From positions 1 through 15,087 of the forward strand of contig CAADYQ010000008.1 of NCBI GenBank assembly GCA_900753295.1: a stretch of DNA of 15,087 nt, given 5' to 3'. The notes below the pieces were generated by a model that searched no databases, was not told the DNA's origin, and saw only the letters and a program-made list of their open reading frames with translations. Below, in pieces: positions 4,361 to 11,336 of the stretch; the first letter of the stretch is position 1; the number at the start of each line of letters is the position of its first letter. The stretch is from Clostridia bacterium. Lineage in GTDB: Bacteria > Bacillota > Clostridia > Oscillospirales > CAG-272. Both the position numbers and the translations under genes were made by a program.

Positions 4361-5776
4361 ATGTCATTTGATAACGTATTGCCGAAGCTGAGACGTTTTT
4401 TACTTTCGCGCCGTTTTTTTGCGATATTGATACTGCTCGGAACTTTCGTGTTCGTGTCGGGCGCGCTCATGCAGGGCATCCCGCCCTCCGAGATATATGA
4501 CGCTCCGCGCGTCGCACCCACACAGGTCGCAGGCGTGGCGGTGTTCGTTCTGCTTATCAGCTTTATTTTGGTGGTGAGCGACGATATTACGGCGGTTTTT
4601 TGCCCGTTTTTGATACTTTGCGTCTTTGCGTGCGATTGCTATAACTCGTTTTCGGTCTTCTCGCGCATGTGGTGGCTCGGTATACCTGCGGTCGCGGCGC
4701 TCGTCTTCCACTTCGTGCATTACAGAATGCCACTTGTGGTGGGCAGGACCTTCCCCGGCATCGTTGCCGTGGGCGCGTCCATCCTGCTTGGCGGCGTGGG
4801 GACCATAACGCTGCGCGAGTATTTTGCGCCGACCGCACTTTACTACACCATGGCGCTGAGCGTGGGCATGGCGGCGGTATATCTGCTCGTGCGTCCGCAG
4901 CTTGAACGCCCCGCGGAGTTCGACCGCGCCGAAAAGCACGCCGAGATAATGTATGCCATGGGCGTGTTCGTGTGCCTTGAGGCGGTGTTCAATATCCTCA
5001 TTCGCATAGAGCCGATATTACGCACCGGGTGCATACCCGAGATACAGCAGCACAATAACTTTGCAACATTCCTTTTGTTTGCTCTGCCCTTCCCGTTTTA
5101 TTTCGCGCGGCGGAACAGACGTCACCTTTTTGTGGCTGCGCTGATGCTCGTGTGCCTGTTTGCCTCCGATTCGCGCGGCGCCGTTATCACGACCGCCGTT
5201 GTGCTGCCGTTTTTGATAGCATACCTTGTGGTGACGTCGCGTAAAAAATGGGGCAAAAGGCTTACCGTTATCACGGTGGCGGTGTTCGCCGTCATCGGCA
5301 TTTGCGGCGTTTGCGCGATGATCTGCTTTTTCAAACGCATAGGCGCGGGATTTATTTCGCCCGACGAGCCGCGCTACCGGCTGCTCGTGCGCGCGTTTGA
5401 AGCCTTTCGCAAAAATCCCGTTTTCGGCACAGGTCTCGGCGACACCGGAAACGTAGATATATACAACCCCAAAGCGGGCGCGTTTTATTGGTACCACTCA
5501 CTGCCGCTCCAGATAATAGGGAGCCTCGGCATCGTGGGCGTTGCCGCATACGTGTACCAGGCGCTTGCGCGCATGGTCGCGGTCACGCGCCGACTTGACC
5601 CCGCTACCGCCGCGCTCGGGATATCATATCTCGGCGTGCTGATAATGTCATGCTTCAACCCCGGTGAATTCGTGCCTTTTCCGTACGAAATGATGGTAGT
5701 TGTGACATTTGCGCTTGTAGAACACGTCTCATCCGACAAACGCTCTGAATATATTACCGATAACCGTAAAAACTAA
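4361..5776 (+). CDS. O-antigen ligase/polymerase family membrane protein (Wzy_C type), first copy
   Basis: This 471-residue polytopic membrane protein has about ten to twelve hydrophobic segments, starting at residues 20-38. It fits the O-antigen ligase / Wzy polymerase superfamily, which joins or polymerises undecaprenyl-linked glycans on the outer face of the membrane. Diagnostic parts are SDSRGA (269-274) at the start of a membrane helix, QQHNNFATF (229-237), and the large outer loop RYRLLVRAFEAFRKNPVFGTGLGD (338-361) followed by YWYHSLPLQIIGSLG, with H379 in the usual place. Whether it is a polymerase or a ligase cannot be told from sequence. AAAGG lies 11 bases before the ATG, a modest ribosome binding site. 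It is the first gene of the polysaccharide locus, 18 bases before the aminotransferase. The charged C-terminal tail (from about 457) is cytoplasmic or disordered. Confidence 0.82.
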   Translation: MSFDNVLPKLRRFLLSRRFFAILILLGTFVFVSGALMQGIPPSEIYDAPRVAPTQVAGVAVFVLLISFILVVSDDITAVFCPFLILCVFACDCYNSFSVFSRMWWLGIPAVAALVFHFVHYRMPLVVGRTFPGIVAVGASILLGGVGTITLREYFAPTALYYTMALSVGMAAVYLLVRPQLERPAEFDRAEKHAEIMYAMGVFVCLEAVFNILIRIEPILRTGCIPEIQQHNNFATFLLFALPFPFYFARRNRRHLFVAALMLVCLFASDSRGAVITTAVVLPFLIAYLVVTSRKKWGKRLTVITVAVFAVIGICGVCAMICFFKRIGAGFISPDEPRYRLLVRAFEAFRKNPVFGTGLGDTGNVDIYNPKAGAFYWYHSLPLQIIGSLGIVGVAAYVYQALARMVAVTRRLDPATAALGISYLGVLIMSCFNPGEFVPFPYEMMVVVTFALVEHVSSDKRSEYITDNRKN

Positions 5777-5794
5777 CTCCGGACCCAATATATA

Positions 5795-7054
5795 ATGGAG
5801 ACGTACAAAGAGAAAATGGAAAACAACAATAACAAACGAATAATTCCCTTTTCGCCCCCGGATATCACCGAGGTCGAGATAAACTACGTGATTGATGCGC
5901 TGAGATCCGGCTGGATAACCACCGGCGAACGCACGAAGCTGCTTGAGAGACGCCTTGCCGCGTACATCGGAAGAAACCGCATGGCGTGCCTCAATTCACA
6001 GACCGCAGCCGCCGAGCTGACGCTTCGTCTGCTTGGGATAGGTGAGGGCGACGAGGTGATAGTCCCCGCGTACACCTACACCGCGACCGCCGCCGTGGCG
6101 GCGCACGTCGGCGCGAAGATCGTTATGATCGACTGTGCGCCGGACAGCTTTGAAATGGACTACGACGCCATTGCCGGCGCGATAACGGAACGCACAAAGG
6201 TGATAATTCCGGTCGATCTCGGCGGCAAGCTGTGCGATTATGACCGTATTTATGCGGCGCTTGAGGCAAAAAAGGCGCTTTATCACCCGCGCAACGCTAT
6301 TCAGGCGCTGTGGGACCGCGTTATCGTGGTGGCGGATTCCGCGCACGGAATGGGCGCGGAGCGCGGCGGCGTGAAGAGCGGCGGCTTTGCCGATTTTACG
6401 ACCTTTTCGTTCCATGCCGTGAAATGCCTGACTACCGGAGAGGGCGGCGCCGTGACATGGCTCCCCCGCCGCGGGCTTGACGACGACGAGGTTTACAGGC
6501 AGTATATGCTGCTGTCGCTGCACGGTCAGAGCAAGGACGCGATGCACAAAAATATGCACGGCGCGTGGGAATACGACGTGCTTTGCACCGGATACAAGTG
6601 CAATATGCCGGACACGCTGGCAGCCATAGGGCTGGGTCAGCTTGACCGGTATGCCGATCTGCTTGAGCGCAGACGCGAGATAGTGCGCCGGTATGACGAG
6701 GCTTTTCTGCCCTTTGGGATAAAGCGCCTCGATCACTTTGAGCCGGGCGCGAAAACGAGCCTGCATTTGTACCTTGTGCGTGTTCCGGGCATCGGAGACG
6801 CCGAGCGGCGCAGGATCATAGACAATATGGCGAGCGCAGGTGTGGCGTGCAATGTGCATTACAAGCCGCTGCCGCTGCTGACGGCTTACCGGGATCTCGG
6901 ATTTGACATCGCCGACTACCCCAACGCATGGCGGCAGTATGAGAATGAGATCACCCTGCCGCTGCATACAAAGCTCTCGGACGAGGATGTGGAGTATATC
7001 GTGAAAACGTTCTCGCATGAGCTTGAACGTGTGAGCGCAGCCGTAAAAGTGTGA
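5795..7054 (+). CDS. DegT/DnrJ/EryC1/StrS-family PLP aminotransferase
   Basis: This 419-residue fold-type I PLP enzyme would transfer an amino group from glutamate or glutamine to a nucleotide-linked keto sugar, supplying an amino sugar for the surface polysaccharide. The family start IIPFSPPDITEVEINYVIDALRSGWITTG is clear. NSQTAAAELTLRLLGIGEGDEVIVPAYTYTATA (67-99) builds the cofactor phosphate pocket, VVADSAHGMGA (178-188) supplies D181 for the pyridine nitrogen, and FSFHAVKCLTTGEGG contains the Schiff-base lysine K210. The C-terminal segment HYKPLPLLTAY is typical. An ATG at 5816 (residue 8) is an alternative start; neither has a good Shine-Dalgarno. Its exact sugar product is unknown, because no partner dehydratase or reductase is in view. 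It is complete, with no broken motif. Confidence 0.92.
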   Translation: METYKEKMENNNNKRIIPFSPPDITEVEINYVIDALRSGWITTGERTKLLERRLAAYIGRNRMACLNSQTAAAELTLRLLGIGEGDEVIVPAYTYTATAAVAAHVGAKIVMIDCAPDSFEMDYDAIAGAITERTKVIIPVDLGGKLCDYDRIYAALEAKKALYHPRNAIQALWDRVIVVADSAHGMGAERGGVKSGGFADFTTFSFHAVKCLTTGEGGAVTWLPRRGLDDDEVYRQYMLLSLHGQSKDAMHKNMHGAWEYDVLCTGYKCNMPDTLAAIGLGQLDRYADLLERRREIVRRYDEAFLPFGIKRLDHFEPGAKTSLHLYLVRVPGIGDAERRRIIDNMASAGVACNVHYKPLPLLTAYRDLGFDIADYPNAWRQYENEITLPLHTKLSDEDVEYIVKTFSHELERVSAAVKV

Positions 7055-7089
7055 GGGCGCAGCCAGCATTTCGTTGAGGCAGGTGTAGA

Positions 7090-7455
7090 ATGCTCCCGCG
7101 CGAAAGATATCTTCACGAAAATGCACGGATGCTGAGGCTGAATATGACGCCGGAAGAGAAGCATCTTTGGTACGATTTTCTTAAAAAGCTGCCTGTTCCG
7201 GTGAAAAGGCAGTACTGCATTAAAGGCTATATAGTTGATTTTTATATTCCCGGAAAGAAAACGGTGATAGAGGTCGATGGGCTTCAGCACGGCGCGCCGG
7301 AGAATAAGCGAGCGGATGAATTACGCGACGATGACCTCGGAAGCATGGGGATCACGGTGCTGAGATACTCAAACAAAAGCATAAATGAGAATTTTAACGC
7401 TGTTGCGGCGGATATTTTTGAGCATTTGGGCTTGAGCTGTGATGATCTTACGTGA
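7090..7455 (+). CDS. DUF559 (Vsr-like PD-(D/E)XK) small nuclease-like protein
   Basis: This 121-residue protein belongs to the DUF559 family, related to very-short-patch repair (Vsr) and restriction-type endonucleases. Visible family landmarks are MTPEEKHLWYDFL (19-31, with E23), KRQYCIKGYIVDFYIP (39-54, with D50 as the first metal ligand), and KTVIEVDGLQHG (57-68, E61 and D63 followed by QH), then GITVLRYSNKSI near the C-terminus. It is full length for a stand-alone DUF559 protein. The ribosome binding site is weak (GAGG or AGG 10 to 14 bases upstream). It sits 35 bases after the aminotransferase and about 25 bases before a MITE-like element. Such genes occur often as single accessory genes in Bacillota; a DNA repair or mobile-DNA role is inference, and it has no evident task in sugar chemistry. 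Confidence 0.88.
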   Translation: MLPRERYLHENARMLRLNMTPEEKHLWYDFLKKLPVPVKRQYCIKGYIVDFYIPGKKTVIEVDGLQHGAPENKRADELRDDDLGSMGITVLRYSNKSINENFNAVAADIFEHLGLSCDDLT

Positions 7456-7512
7456 TCGGGGGGGAGAGACGGATAAGTGGAAGATTTCCGCAAGCGGAAA
7501 TCTTTAAACTTA

Positions 7513-7563
7513 CCTCCTCATCCGACGCGCTACGCGCGCCACCTTCCCAGACATGGGAAGGCT
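7513..7563 (-). repeat. 51-bp double-hairpin repeat, copy 4 (inverted, two changes)
   Basis: Matches copies 1-3 at 49 of 51 positions on the minus strand. One change is in the loop of the second stem (GAA to GTA) and the other just outside that stem (GACGGAT to GTCGGAT). It is the left terminal repeat of the element at 7481-7849. Confidence 0.9.
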
Positions 7564-7762
7564 GACAGATTCGCTTCTGCCGACAACCGAGGTGAAGATA
7601 GCAAATCAATTTTGTCTTTATTCTTCAACCTCAATCTTTAATCTTTAACCTTTAACTGCTTATTATATTGCTATTATACAGCTATATTGCATTACTGAAT
7701 ATGTTGCCTTACTAAAGGTTATAGCCTTCTCTCCGTCTATTGATGGAAGCGAGGATAACAGT

Positions 7763-7813
7763 AGCCTTCCCATGTCTGGGAAGGTGGCGCGCGAAGCGCG
7801 TCGGATGAGGAGG
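7763..7813 (+). repeat. 51-bp double-hairpin repeat, copy 5 (one change)
   Basis: Matches copies 1-3 at 50 of 51 positions and shares the GTCGGAT variant with copy 4. The two ends of this element are therefore more alike to each other than to the other copies. It is the right terminal repeat of the element at 7481-7849. Confidence 0.9.
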
Positions 7814-7875
7814 TGAATTAATGGATTTTGCGAATGCAAAATCTTCATTATTTCCCGTCAATGGACGGAGAGCGG

Positions 7876-8067
7876 GTATAAATTTGCGCTTATTTCATAG
7901 TCAGGGGCGTGGATTGAAATACGCACAAGCGCCACCCGAGTTCAAAAAATACAGAAAGTAGATATGAATTTGCACTTATCCCGCCGGAAAGTTACTTCAT
8001 GTTCTGATGTAACTAAGGGGAGGAAGTAGATATGAATCAGCACTTATTTCACCATCGGGGGTTGAAG
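7876..8067 (+). repeat. About 70-bp imperfect repeats, second cluster
   Basis: Units start at 7876, 7961 and 8029 (GATATGAAT.TGCACTTAT); the middle one is 68 bases long and carries the hairpin GTTACTTC / GATGTAAC around ATGTTCT (7991-8013). Two further blocks are shared with the sigK end: GCGCCACCCGAGTTCAAA (7930-7947) resembles 3093-3110, where that block codes for the last residues of sigma-K, and CACCATCGGGG (8050-8060) resembles 3058-3068. I see no gene or convincing promoter in 7850-8069. Confidence 0.65.
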
Positions 8068-8069
8068 CT

Positions 8070-8798
8070 ATGGATCTGAAGAAACTCCCCCCGAGTATAA
8101 AAGAGATCCCGGAGGTGCGGGTGTACCAGGATGCACTGAAAAAGCACCGCGCGGGATTGGTCGTAAAAAGAATATTTGACGTTACCGCGGCGCTGGTGCT
8201 GATAATCCTGCTGGCACCGCTTATGATAATTATCGCCGCCGCCGTAGCGATCGACTCACCCGGCGGCGTATTTTACCGTCAGACGCGCGTGACGAAATTC
8301 TGCCGCGAGTTCAGGATAATAAAATTCAGAACGATGCGCGCGGATGCCGACAGGGTAGGTCCCGCAGTGACGTCCGGCGACGACGGACGGATAACAAGAG
8401 TGGGCAGACTGCTGCGCGGATGCCGGCTGGACGAGCTGCCGCAGCTTTTTAATGTGCTGGCGGGAGATATGTCGTTTGTCGGAACACGTCCGGAGGTGCC
8501 GAAATTTGTCGCACGGTACACCCCGGAAATGTACGCGACGCTGCTCATGCCCGCCGGGATAACGTCGGAGGCGAGCATAAGATTCAAGGACGAGGCGTCA
8601 ATGTTTGACGGCTCGGACGATCCCGAAGAGGATTACGTGAATATCCTTTTGCCCGCAAAAATGAAGTATAATCTGGAATCGGTAAGGAACTTCAGCCTTG
8701 TCGGAGACTTAAAAACTATGGTGAGGACGGTACTCGCGGTTGCGGGAAAGGATTATTCGGAGCATCCCGCGGACGAGAAAAAGACGGAACGGAACTGA
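8070..8798 (+). CDS. Initiating sugar transferase (polyprenyl-phosphate hexose-1-phosphate transferase)
   Basis: This 242-residue protein of the bacterial sugar transferase family (PglC/WcaJ core) should transfer a sugar-1-phosphate from a nucleotide sugar to undecaprenyl phosphate at the inner membrane face, the first committed step of the polysaccharide unit. The family mark KRIFDVTAALVLI (33-45) leads into a hydrophobic re-entrant segment up to residue 61. VFYRQTRVTKFCREFRIIKFRTM (67-89) is typical, and CRLDELPQLFNVL (118-130) holds the catalytic Asp-Glu pair D121-E122. GDMSFVGTRPEVPKF and PAGITSEASI follow. It has the short form without the multi-helix N-terminal domain of WbaP/WcaJ. The N-terminus LPPSIKEIPEVRVYQDALKKHR precedes KRxFD as in related clostridial enzymes, supporting this ATG although its ribosome binding site (GGGGGT) is poor. 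One base separates it from the glycosyltransferase gene. Confidence 0.93.
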   Translation: MDLKKLPPSIKEIPEVRVYQDALKKHRAGLVVKRIFDVTAALVLIILLAPLMIIIAAAVAIDSPGGVFYRQTRVTKFCREFRIIKFRTMRADADRVGPAVTSGDDGRITRVGRLLRGCRLDELPQLFNVLAGDMSFVGTRPEVPKFVARYTPEMYATLLMPAGITSEASIRFKDEASMFDGSDDPEEDYVNILLPAKMKYNLESVRNFSLVGDLKTMVRTVLAVAGKDYSEHPADEKKTERN

Positions 8799-8799
8799 A

Positions 8800-9843
8800 A
8801 TGGCTGACAAGGAAAAAAAGGAAATGAAAACGGAAGATGTGCCGTTCGTATCGGTCATTGTGCCGGTGTATAACGAGGAGCGGTATATCGACGAGTGCGT
8901 GCGCTCGATGCTGGCGCAGGATTATCCCAAGGACCGGATGGAGTGGTTTTTTGCGGACGGTATGTCGCAGGACCGCACGGTTGAAATACTTGAAGGGTAC
9001 CGCGCGGAGCATCCGGGGCTGATAAATATAATTGAAAATCCCGACCGCACCGTGCCGTATGCGATGAACCTCGGCATACGCGCCTCGCGCGGAGAGTATA
9101 TCATACGGCTTGACGCACACGCCGTGTACGCGCCGGATTATTTTTCCGCCTGCGTGCGGGTGCTGGAGCGAACCGGAGCCGATAACGTGGGCGGCGCGAT
9201 AGAGACGCGCGCACGCACTAAGACCGGAAAAACCATCGCAAAAATGCTTTCGTCAAAATTCGGCGTGGGCAATTCCGGCTTCCGCACCGGCGCCGACGAC
9301 GGATATGTCGATACCGTGCCGTTCGGCGCGTTCAAAAGGGATGTTTTTGACCGTGTGGGTCTGTATGACGAGCGCCTGACGCGAAATCAGGACAGCGAGA
9401 TGAATTACAGGATAATCCACAACGGTGGGAAAATATATCTTTCAAATGAAATAAAGCTGGCGTATTACTGCCGCGATACCGTGAAAGGGATAGCGAAAAT
9501 GGCTTTTCTGAACGGCAAGTGGAACATAATAACGTCAAAGCTCTGCCCCGGCTCGATGCGCCTGCGGCATTTCGTGCCGTGTGGTTTTGTGCTGTCGCTG
9601 ATAGTGCTGCCGCTGGCGGGACTTATTGCGCTGCCCTTTCTCGGCGCACTGCGGAACCTGTTTTTGTGGGCGCTCGCAGCCGAGCTTGCGGCTTATCTCG
9701 CACTGGATGCGATATTCTCGGCGAAGCTCGCCGCGTGTGCGGGCGAGTTCTTTAAGCTCGCAGGGCTTTTCCCGATCTTTCATGTCGCCTACGGCGCAGG
9801 AAGCATAGCGGGGATCCTGTCTCTGAATAAGGTCGGAAAATAA
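8800..9843 (+). CDS. GT2-family glycosyltransferase, ExoA-like, with C-terminal membrane segments
   Basis: I place the start at the ATG at 8800, one base after the previous stop, giving 347 residues; the in-frame ATG at 8740 lies inside the upstream gene. A GT-A glycosyltransferase domain spans about 15-225: FVSVIVPVYNEERYIDE, WFFADGMSQDRT (the nucleotide-binding aspartates), ENPDRTVPYAMNLGIRASRGEYIIRLDAH (DAH, 105-107, in the place of DXD), PFGAFKRDVF, and TRNQDSEMNYRI (the ED-type catalytic site appears as QD-SE). The C-terminal third has three or four hydrophobic segments (260-340), as in succinoglycan ExoA-type enzymes that act at the membrane. It should add a sugar to the lipid-linked unit begun by the preceding sugar transferase, with which it is probably translationally coupled. 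Its donor sugar is unknown. Confidence 0.9.
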   Translation: MADKEKKEMKTEDVPFVSVIVPVYNEERYIDECVRSMLAQDYPKDRMEWFFADGMSQDRTVEILEGYRAEHPGLINIIENPDRTVPYAMNLGIRASRGEYIIRLDAHAVYAPDYFSACVRVLERTGADNVGGAIETRARTKTGKTIAKMLSSKFGVGNSGFRTGADDGYVDTVPFGAFKRDVFDRVGLYDERLTRNQDSEMNYRIIHNGGKIYLSNEIKLAYYCRDTVKGIAKMAFLNGKWNIITSKLCPGSMRLRHFVPCGFVLSLIVLPLAGLIALPFLGALRNLFLWALAAELAAYLALDAIFSAKLAACAGEFFKLAGLFPIFHVAYGAGSIAGILSLNKVGK

Positions 9844-9873
9844 CTGACAGAAGGTCTGTATGGAAAGCAGGTC

Positions 9874-9889
9874 CCGCCGTAGCCGGCGG
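9874..9889 (+). other. GC-rich hairpin between the GT2 and second Wzy-like gene
   Basis: CCGCCG (9874-9879) pairs with CGGCGG (9884-9889) around TAGC, inside the 110-base gap between the two genes. No T run follows, so it is not an intrinsic terminator. The rest of the gap holds nothing recognisable apart from the GGAGGT site (9942-9947) of the next gene. Confidence 0.4.
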
Positions 9890-9953
9890 CGCGGGTCGAA
9901 CTTGTTAGCGGTGTGAAGCGCAGGATGCGGAAAACGCCGCCGGAGGTCAAAAA

Positions 9954-11336
9954 ATGAAGAAGATTTGCAGGTATTGGTTTTTTCCGGTATCGTTTGTTTT
10001 TGCCGACGTATATAAGCTTTTGCTGTTTTATATCGGACTGGCATACAACGAGAACCGCGTGTATGATATCATATATCCCGCAGGTTGCGCTCTTTTTGCA
10101 CTTGCCTGCGGAATTTGCTTCCTTTATACCGTTAAGGAGAGAGTGAAGTCCCGCCGCATGGTAGCGGCGCTTGTGCTTCCCGCCGCCGCGCTTTTGCTTT
10201 TTGCCGTCTTTTTTGCCACGGGACTCATCCGCGGCGGCTTGGGCAATTCGCGCGCGTATAATATCGGATTGTTCGTGCTGAGATGTCTGCCTGCCTTTAT
10301 GGGCGGCGTCAGCGCCGCGCTGTGGCGGAACGAAGATGAATTTACCGCCGCGTTCGAACGCCTCACCTTTGCAGCCGCACCCGCGGGACTTATATATTTT
10401 GTTATGTCGGTGGCTGATTCGAGCATATTCACCGACGGCACATACCTCGGCGTGATAAACTACATGAGCTTTGCCTATACGCTCATGCCCCTGCTTGCCT
10501 GCCTTATGCTGAGATTTTACGAGAACGCACCCATGCGCATGCCCTTCTCGGAGCGCGATATGAAGCACCCGCAGGTCTTCCGCGCCGCCGCGATATTGAT
10601 CTTTTGGGTGGATATAATCTCGTCCGGCACGCGCGGCGCATATCTTGCCGTTGTGCTGTTCTGCATCGCCGCATTTTTGTGGCGCGCGCTCTCGCGCCGC
10701 CGCGCGCGCGGTGGATTCATCCTTTCCGCGGTGATGGCGGTGATAATCGTGTTCAATATCTTTGTGTGGGCGCCCGCCGGAATGAAGGGCACCGCGCGCA
10801 TAAATATATTCTTTGACGGTATAAAGGACGGCGATTTTACCACTACCGATACCGAGGACCCCGCCGTGACGGATCAGATAGACGCCGCGCTTGACGATGT
10901 GCTGAACGGAAACACCGGCGAGATAGTTATCGACGGCGATTACAGGATCAGCGACCGCGGCTCGATATACAAGTTGGCGCTTGCGGAGTTCCTGCGCGCG
11001 CCGCTCACCGGCATGGGACAGGGCGCATTCCAGGAGAAATATAAGGTATATCCGCACAATATGTTCCTTGAAATGCTTTGCGAGACGGGCATCGTGGGCA
11101 CAGCGCCGCTCGTTTTGCTGCTCGTGCTGACGCTTTTCGGCATTCTTCGCGTAGCGCGCCGCTCGCGCGGCGCAGCCGAGATACTGCTTCTCCTCGGCGC
11201 ATATTTCGTGCGCGAAAATATAAGCAACAGTATATGGCAGTCGGTGCCGCTGTTTGCGGCGCTCGGATTCGGACTCGTCCTTGTGACGCTTCGCCCGCAG
11301 ACGCCCGCGGCGGAAACGGAAGGAGACCACGCGTGA
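9954..11336 (+). CDS. O-antigen ligase/polymerase family membrane protein (Wzy_C type), second copy
   Basis: This 460-residue integral membrane protein has about ten to twelve hydrophobic segments. It belongs to the same broad superfamily as the protein at 4361 but is not a close copy. The signature pieces are SSGTRGAYLAVVLF (223-236), matching the SxSRGA motif of the family, and LTGMGQGAFQEKYKVYPHNMFLEMLCETGIVG (351-382), where H368-N369 sits in the expected outer loop. Between about 275 and 345 lies a long acidic outer loop (DGDFTTTDTEDPAVTDQIDAALDD). It probably polymerises or ligates the exported glycan. GGAGGT lies six bases before the ATG, a strong site. Its stop overlaps the start of the flippase gene by four bases (GTGA), so the two are likely translationally coupled. 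Confidence 0.8.
   Translation: MKKICRYWFFPVSFVFADVYKLLLFYIGLAYNENRVYDIIYPAGCALFALACGICFLYTVKERVKSRRMVAALVLPAAALLLFAVFFATGLIRGGLGNSRAYNIGLFVLRCLPAFMGGVSAALWRNEDEFTAAFERLTFAAAPAGLIYFVMSVADSSIFTDGTYLGVINYMSFAYTLMPLLACLMLRFYENAPMRMPFSERDMKHPQVFRAAAILIFWVDIISSGTRGAYLAVVLFCIAAFLWRALSRRRARGGFILSAVMAVIIVFNIFVWAPAGMKGTARINIFFDGIKDGDFTTTDTEDPAVTDQIDAALDDVLNGNTGEIVIDGDYRISDRGSIYKLALAEFLRAPLTGMGQGAFQEKYKVYPHNMFLEMLCETGIVGTAPLVLLLVLTLFGILRVARRSRGAAEILLLLGAYFVRENISNSIWQSVPLFAALGFGLVLVTLRPQTPAAETEGDHA

Larger units (their letters stand above)
7481..7849. mobile_element. MITE-like inverted-repeat element, copy B
   Basis: Same architecture as the element at 2319-2770. There is an outer hairpin with a perfect 11-bp stem (AAGATTTCCGC / GCGGAAATCTT, 7481-7504), an inverted 51-bp repeat (7513-7563), a non-coding interior (7564-7762), a direct 51-bp repeat (7763-7813) and an outer hairpin (GATTTTGC / GCAAAATC, 7824-7843). 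The interior matches copy A at its edges and over TATTATACAGCTATATTGC. It has only two of the 17-bp units and carries an extra CTTTAA(T/C) stretch near 7634-7655. It separates the DUF559 gene from the initiating sugar transferase, so it lies inside the polysaccharide locus. No transposase is present. Confidence 0.6.

Noticed and set aside
4141..4521. Frames encoding DEPNGL- or ARPNRL-type peptide repeats over 4200-4283
   Set aside because: The 18-bp period automatically gives six-residue repeats in every frame. None has a suitable start or extends into a recognisable domain.
7481..7504. Perfect 11-bp hairpin after the DUF559 gene as an intrinsic terminator
   Set aside because: No uninterrupted T run follows (TTTAAACTTACC), and the same hairpin type recurs as an end of the repeat element. 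A weak termination effect is possible but not supported.
7904..7920. GGGGCGTGGATTGAAAT resembles the 3' end of type I-C CRISPR repeats
   Set aside because: Only one copy, the 5' half of a type I-C repeat with its palindrome is missing, no second repeat follows at spacer distance, and no cas gene is in view. Chance or a distant remnant is more likely than an array.
9789..11330. Minus-strand frame of 513 codons opposite the second Wzy-like gene
   Set aside because: Composition is rich in His, Arg and Lys with no domain, and it lies antisense to a membrane protein with family motifs and a strong ribosome binding site.
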